A stretch of DNA of 64,000 bases from Kitasatospora mediocidica KCTC 9733. GTDB taxonomy: Bacteria; Actinomycetota; Actinomycetes; Streptomycetales; Streptomycetaceae. Below the pieces are notes generated by a model, which was not told the origin of the DNA, made no database searches, and was given only the letters and a program-made list of their open reading frames with translations. The position numbers and the translations under genes were made by a program. Positions 55,624 through 64,000 of the stretch are shown here, piece by piece. The number at the start of each line of letters is the position of its first letter. Positions within the stretch are counted from its first letter, which is position 1. The DNA lies in contig NZ_JQLN01000007.1 of the NCBI RefSeq assembly GCF_000744225.1, positions 1,538,381 through 1,602,380 of the forward strand. The letters are read 5' to 3'.

Positions 55624-56444
55624 ACCGGTGCGGCCTCCTTCTCCAACTGCTGGGCCCGGGACACCTCGTCGCGCAGCAGGCTCCAGATCTCGTGCCGATG
55701 TCGGGCGAACTCCGGGCTGGAGCGCAGGTCCTGGTCCTCCGCGCGGTTGCCCAGGTCGATCGGGACCACCTCCTTGACCCTGCCGGGACGCGAGGTCAGG
55801 ACGGCGACCCGTCCGCCCAGGTAGACCGCCTCCTCGATGCCATGGGTGATGAAGAGCACGGTCTTGCCGGTGCGTCGCCAGATCCGCAGCAGCTCGTCCT
55901 GCAGGGACTCACGGGTCTGCGCGTCCAGCGCGGCGAAGGGCTCGTCCATCAGGAGGACGTCCGGGTCGTAGGCGAGGCTGCGGGCGATCGCCACCCGCTG
56001 TTTCATGCCGCCGGAGAGCTCGTGCGGGTATCGCTCCTCGAAGCCCGCCAGGCCGACCAGGCCCAGGTACTCGCGGGCCCTGGCCGCGCGTTGGCGACGT
56101 GGCAGCCCGATGGACTCCAGGCCGAACTCGACGTTGCCCTGCGCGGTGCGCCAGGGCAGCAGGGCGTACTGCTGGAAGACCGTGCTGCGGTCAGGACCCG
56201 GTCCGGTGACGGGCTTTGCATTCAGCAGGATCTCACCGGCGGTGGGTGTGTCGAGGCCGCCGAGCAGGTCCAGAAGCGTGGATTTGCCGCAACCGCTGGG
56301 ACCTACCAGAGCGACGAACTCACCGGCGGCCACGTCCAGGTCGACCCGGTCGAGGGCGGTGAACTCGGTCCGTTGCCGGGCCCCGCCGGAGCCCCGGACC
56401 GGGAAGGTCTTGGTGACGCCCCGGAAGCTGATACTCGCTGTCAT
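55620..56444 (-). CDS. ssuB: SsuB/TauB-type ABC transporter ATP-binding protein
   Basis: 274 residues. Walker A GPSGCGKST, Q-loop in FQQYALLPW, signature ELSGGMKQRVAIARSL, Walker B LLMDEPFAALD and switch His in FITHGIEEAVYL. Powers the sulfonate importer. Starts 8 nt after the binding protein stops. Confidence 0.88.
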   Translation of the reverse strand: MTASISFRGVTKTFPVRGSGGARQRTEFTALDRVDLDVAAGEFVALVGPSGCGKSTLLDLLGGLDTPTAGEILLNAKPVTGPGPDRSTVFQQYALLPWRTAQGNVEFGLESIGLPRRQRAARAREYLGLVGLAGFEERYPHELSGGMKQRVAIARSLAYDPDVLLMDEPFAALDAQTRESLQDELLRIWRRTGKTVLFITHGIEEAVYLGGRVAVLTSRPGRVKEVVPIDLGNRAEDQDLRSSPEFARHRHEIWSLLRDEVSRAQQLEKEAAPV

Positions 56445-56451
56445 CGCGCTC

Positions 56452-57501
56452 TCAACTCCGGCTCGGGGAAGGGGAGGTGGCGGCAGTCACGTCGTTGAAA
56501 CTGTTGGTGTAGAGGTCGGCCGCCCTGACCTGGCCGGCCTTGAGGTCGCCGTGCGAGACCAGCCAGTCGATCCACACCTGGAACTCCGCGTCGCTGATCC
56601 GGCCACCGGTCTCGGCCACGCCTGCCGACTTCCAGTACTGCAACGCCGAGGTGTCCTCGTTTCGGCCGCGCTTCTTGATGATGTCGACGCTGCGGGCGAT
56701 CACTTGCTCGCGCGGCGTGGTCCGGGTCCACTCGATCGCCTTGGCGACGCCGGTGACGAAGATCCGCGAGGTGGTCGGGTTCGCCTTCAGGAAGCGGTTG
56801 GTCAGCACGTACGTGCCCGCGGTGAACGGTCCGAGCAGCTCGAAGTCGGTGAAGAGCGGGCGGATGCCCCCGGCCGCCACGGCCTTGTCCCGCAGGATGC
56901 CGCCGAGGACGGCCACGTCGATCTGCTTCTGACGCAGCGCTTGTTCGGTGTTGACCGGAGGCAGCACCAGGGGCTCCACCTTGGCGATCTCGCCGGGCGA
57001 AAGGCCGTTGCGCTGAAGGTAGATGTCGAGCAGGGCCTCGTAGTGCGCGCCCAGCGTGTTCACCCCGACCTTCTTGCCGATCAGGTCGCGGGCGGAGCGG
57101 ATCGGGCTGCCCTCCAGGACGTAGTACCCCTCGTACGACGCCTGGTCGACGCCGTAGTACCCGATCACGGCCTTCACCGGAGCGCCCGCCGCGATCAGCT
57201 TGACCACCGAGCCGTTGAACGCCCCGCCGAAGTCGGTCTGGCCGGTCGCGGCGGACTGGATGTCCTGCGGGCCACTGATCGTATTGCCCACCCAGTCCAG
57301 CGTGACATTCCCGAAGTAGCCGAGATCCTGGGCTAGTTCGGGAAGTGTCACCGTCCCTACCGAGCCCTGGTACCTGAGTCTGGTGGTCTCCCCTCCGCCC
57401 CCGGACGAGGCGGTGGCGGTGCCGCAGGCGGAGGCTGCGGCGGCGAGGCCGGCCAGGACGAGGAACTGACGGCGGGAGGCGGCCGGTGGCGAAACGGGCA
57501 T
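56452..57501 (-). CDS. ssuA: SsuA-like sulfonate-binding lipoprotein
   Basis: 349 residues. Twin-arginine signal ASRRQFLVLAGLAAAASAC with lipobox SACG, so a Tat-exported lipoprotein. Mature domain is an NMT1/SsuA-type periplasmic fold: TLPELAQDLGYFGN, GAAVKA-like GAPVKAVIGYYGVD, and DLIGKKVGVNTLGAHYEALL. ATG at 57501 has AAAGGA 9 nt upstream; earlier in-frame starts lack one. First gene of the operon with ssuB, ssuC and a TauD-like gene. Confidence 0.83.
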   Translation of the reverse strand: MPVSPPAASRRQFLVLAGLAAAASACGTATASSGGGGETTRLRYQGSVGTVTLPELAQDLGYFGNVTLDWVGNTISGPQDIQSAATGQTDFGGAFNGSVVKLIAAGAPVKAVIGYYGVDQASYEGYYVLEGSPIRSARDLIGKKVGVNTLGAHYEALLDIYLQRNGLSPGEIAKVEPLVLPPVNTEQALRQKQIDVAVLGGILRDKAVAAGGIRPLFTDFELLGPFTAGTYVLTNRFLKANPTTSRIFVTGVAKAIEWTRTTPREQVIARSVDIIKKRGRNEDTSALQYWKSAGVAETGGRISDAEFQVWIDWLVSHGDLKAGQVRAADLYTNSFNDVTAATSPSPSRS

Positions 57502-57845
57502 GGCGAAGGTCCTTTGCGGCGTGGCGGACATGCGAGGGTGACCAGATGGCGCGCGGCGACGAGCGTGACGTCGCAAGAAATGACGTCACGTCAGAAATGG
57601 GCCGCGCGAGGAGAGATGAGCGAGCGAGGTGCGCGAAGAGGGAGCCGGGCAGGCTCAGCGGCAGGCAGCACAGAGTGCGCTCGCGTGCCGTCGCAGATCG
57701 ACGTGCAGGCGAACGACCAGGGCAACAGCTCGGTGGCTCACCCGACAAAGGCTTCCAGCGCGACGGCGAGGGGTCAACGAATGTTCACGCGCCGGAAGAA
57801 AACCTGGCGCGGTGGGAGCGGATCTGATTGCGGCCCCGCACACAT
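57502..57845. promoter_or_regulatory. Upstream region of the sulfonate operon with inverted repeat
   Basis: About 340 nt without a gene. GTGACGTC (57565-57572) and GACGTCAC (57582-57589) are perfect inverted 8-mers spaced by 9 nt, with a further CGTCA following; a likely operator 64-88 bp before ssuA. No -10/-35 is certain. Confidence 0.5.
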
Positions 57846-57885
57846 GCCTGAGGCCGGACCGCCCTGGGGCAGCCCGGCCTCAGGC
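57846..57885 (-). terminator. Terminator of the lone ABC ATPase gene
   Basis: GCCTGAGGCCGG (57846-57857) pairs perfectly with 57874-57885 across a 16-nt loop, 33 nt past the stop codon. Confidence 0.75.
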
Positions 57886-57918
57886 GGGGAGAAATCTTCT
57901 GGTCGCTGCTACGCGCTC

Positions 57919-58620
57919 CTACTCGATGATGCGCCCGTCGCGGAGCTCGACCACCCGGTCGGCGAGTTCCATCAACTGCGGGTCGTGGGTGGCCACCAGC
58001 GCCGTCACCCCTTCGCTGCGCACGACGGCACGCAGCAGCTGCATCACCGAGCGGCCGGTCTCCGAGTCCAGCTGGCCGGTCGGCTCGTCGGCGATGATCA
58101 GCGCCGGTTCATTGGCGAGTGCGCGGGCGATCGCCACCCGCTGCTGCTGCCCGCCGGACAGCTCGGACGGGCGCTGGTCGGCATGGTCCGACAGCCCGAC
58201 CAGCGCCAGCAGGGTCCGCACCCGCTCCTCGCGGCGCGCGGCACCGACCTTGCGCAGTCGCATCGGCACGCCCACGTTCTCGGCGGCGGTCAGGATCGGG
58301 ATGAGACCGAAGGACTGGAACACGAAACCGATCCGGTCCCGCCGGATGGCCAGCCGGCCGGACTCGTCCAGGCCGGCCAGGTCCGCACCGTCCAAGGTGA
58401 TCCGCCCCGAGGTCGGCGAGTCCAACCCTCCGACAAGGTTGAGGAGCGTGGTCTTTCCCGAGCCCGACCGCCCCCGAAGCGCCGTCAACTCACCCCGCCG
58501 GGCCGAGAACGAGACCCCGCGCAGCGCGTGCACCGCAGTCGCGCCGCTGCCGAAGCTGCGCCAGACATCCTCGACCTCGATCATGGGCGCGAGTGTCGTG
58601 GTGGTCTCCTGCTGGTTCAT
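57919..58620 (-). CDS. MacB/LolD-type ABC transporter ATP-binding protein without a permease
   Basis: 233 residues. Walker A GRSGSGKTTL, Q-loop FVFQSFGLIP, signature ELSGGQQQRVAIARAL, Walker B LIIADEPTGQLD, switch His ATHDPQLM. This subgroup normally pairs with FtsX-like permeases; none is adjacent: a terminator follows it and the rrn operon precedes it. It may serve a distant permease or be the remnant of a longer operon. GAGGAG precedes the ATG. Confidence 0.87.
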   Translation of the reverse strand: MNQQETTTTLAPMIEVEDVWRSFGSGATAVHALRGVSFSARRGELTALRGRSGSGKTTLLNLVGGLDSPTSGRITLDGADLAGLDESGRLAIRRDRIGFVFQSFGLIPILTAAENVGVPMRLRKVGAARREERVRTLLALVGLSDHADQRPSELSGGQQQRVAIARALANEPALIIADEPTGQLDSETGRSVMQLLRAVVRSEGVTALVATHDPQLMELADRVVELRDGRIIE

Positions 58621-58735
58621 GACGGTCTCCTCCTCGGGCGGCGTACGTCCGCCCGGGGCCTCTTCGGATACCCGTGCGTCCTGTTCGATCTGTACGGTAG
58701 CCCCGGCAGCAGGCCGAAAAAAGGTCCAAACATGC

Positions 58736-58772
58736 AGATAACCCCCCTTCCCGAAGGGAAGGGGGGTTATCT
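58736..58772 (-). terminator. rrn operon terminator
   Basis: 17-bp perfect stem (58736-58752 with 58756-58772), GAA loop, 10 nt after the 5S rRNA end. Confidence 0.92.
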
Positions 58773-58782
58773 GGAATGATTG

Positions 58783-58900
58783 TTCGGCGGCGTCCTACTC
58801 TCCCACAGGGTCCCCCCTGCAGTACCATCGGCGCTGTGAGGCTTAGCTTCCGGGTTCGGAATGTAACCGGGCGTTTCCCTCACGCTATGACCACCGAAAC
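58783..58900 (-). rRNA. rrf: 5S ribosomal RNA
   Basis: Minus strand begins GTTTCGGTGGTCATAGCGTG and ends GAGTAGGACGCCGCCGAA; ends pair to form helix I. Boundaries good to a few nt. Confidence 0.95.
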
Positions 58901-58984
58901 ACTATGAAACTGTCAACCGCACCACCCCTGTGACCAAACAGGGATGGGGTCGTTGTTTCAGAACAACACAGTGGACGCGAGCAA

Positions 58985-63909
<4,925 letters not shown>

Positions 63910-64000
63910 ATGTCTGCCCGTAATCGGGCTCAACACCCGCGTTGAGCGGCACGACAACCACCGGAATAGGGCGGTCACGTGCACTGCGTCCTCGCTGTGT
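63910..64000 (-). other. 16S rRNA leader, truncated by the window
   Basis: Leader RNA region. GCTCAAC and GTTGAGC (63939-63958) form a 7-bp stem, probably part of leader or 16S processing structure. The rrn promoters lie beyond the edge. Confidence 0.5.

Overview
The window is very GC-rich actinobacterial chromosome. Genus-level clues point to Streptomycetaceae (Streptomyces/Kitasatospora type): the tig-clpP1-clpP2-clpX-valS order, GTG and TTG starts, leaderless genes with a TANNNT box 6-8 nt before the start codon, an Hen1/Pnkp pair, MsiK-dependent style sugar importers lacking their own ATPase, and an rrn operon whose 16S ends in the CCTCCTTTCT anti-Shine-Dalgarno tail. It is core chromosome; I see no prophage, insertion sequence, CRISPR array or secondary-metabolite cluster.

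Layout. 1-3130: a LAL-type LuxR regulator. 3194-11562: valS, a membrane protein with a QYGAP-repeat tail, and the proteostasis block clpX, clpP2, clpP1, tig, with a ClgR-like box before clpP1. 11951-12265: tRNA-Pro(TGG) and tRNA-Gly(TCC). 12365-19484: DUF6348 protein, small membrane protein, PP2C-type phosphatase, Eis-like acetyltransferase, rpiB, bioY, amino-acid permease. 19592-22174: pepN. 22268-25671: an ngcEFG-like GlcNAc/chitobiose importer whose promoter carries a DasR-like palindrome. 26169-28817: aconitase, with a strikingly structured promoter. 29253-30713: an orphan VapC-like PIN protein and ornithine carbamoyltransferase. 30894-35239: the RNA-repair pair hen1-pnkp. 35354-40895: dapD, a DUF6099 protein, a coupled ATPase/MazG pair, an RlmA-like methyltransferase and a RHH/Fic-like toxin-antitoxin module.

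41049-50897 is a potassium-homeostasis neighbourhood: TrmA-family methyltransferase, KimA-like permease, two TrkA-type RCK proteins divergently transcribed, DUF3159 protein, OB-fold protein and KdpDE without kdpFABC. 51119-57501 is a sulfonate-use block: ROK regulator and flavin monooxygenase on the + strand facing an operon of SsuA, SsuB, SsuC-like ABC proteins and a TauD-like dioxygenase. 57919-58620 is a lone MacB/LolD-type ATPase. 58783-63909 is a complete 16S-23S-5S operon on the minus strand, with its leader running off the right end.

The genes are packed in short operons, often translationally coupled by ATGA/GTGA/TTGA overlaps (hen1-pnkp, AAA-mazG, RHH-fic, kimA-trmA, OB-DUF3159, kdpD-kdpE, ssuB-ssuC), and convergent genes are separated by long perfect GC-rich hairpins. 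The most interesting signals are in regulatory DNA: two 34-bp-spaced MarR-type operators laid over the aconitase -35 box and start site plus an iron-box-like element in its leader; an 18-bp perfect palindrome centred on the start codon of the Eis-like gene; a 40-bp perfect palindrome just before an orphan vapC; paired consensus DnaA boxes near mazG/DUF6099; and a five-copy 15-bp tandem repeat.
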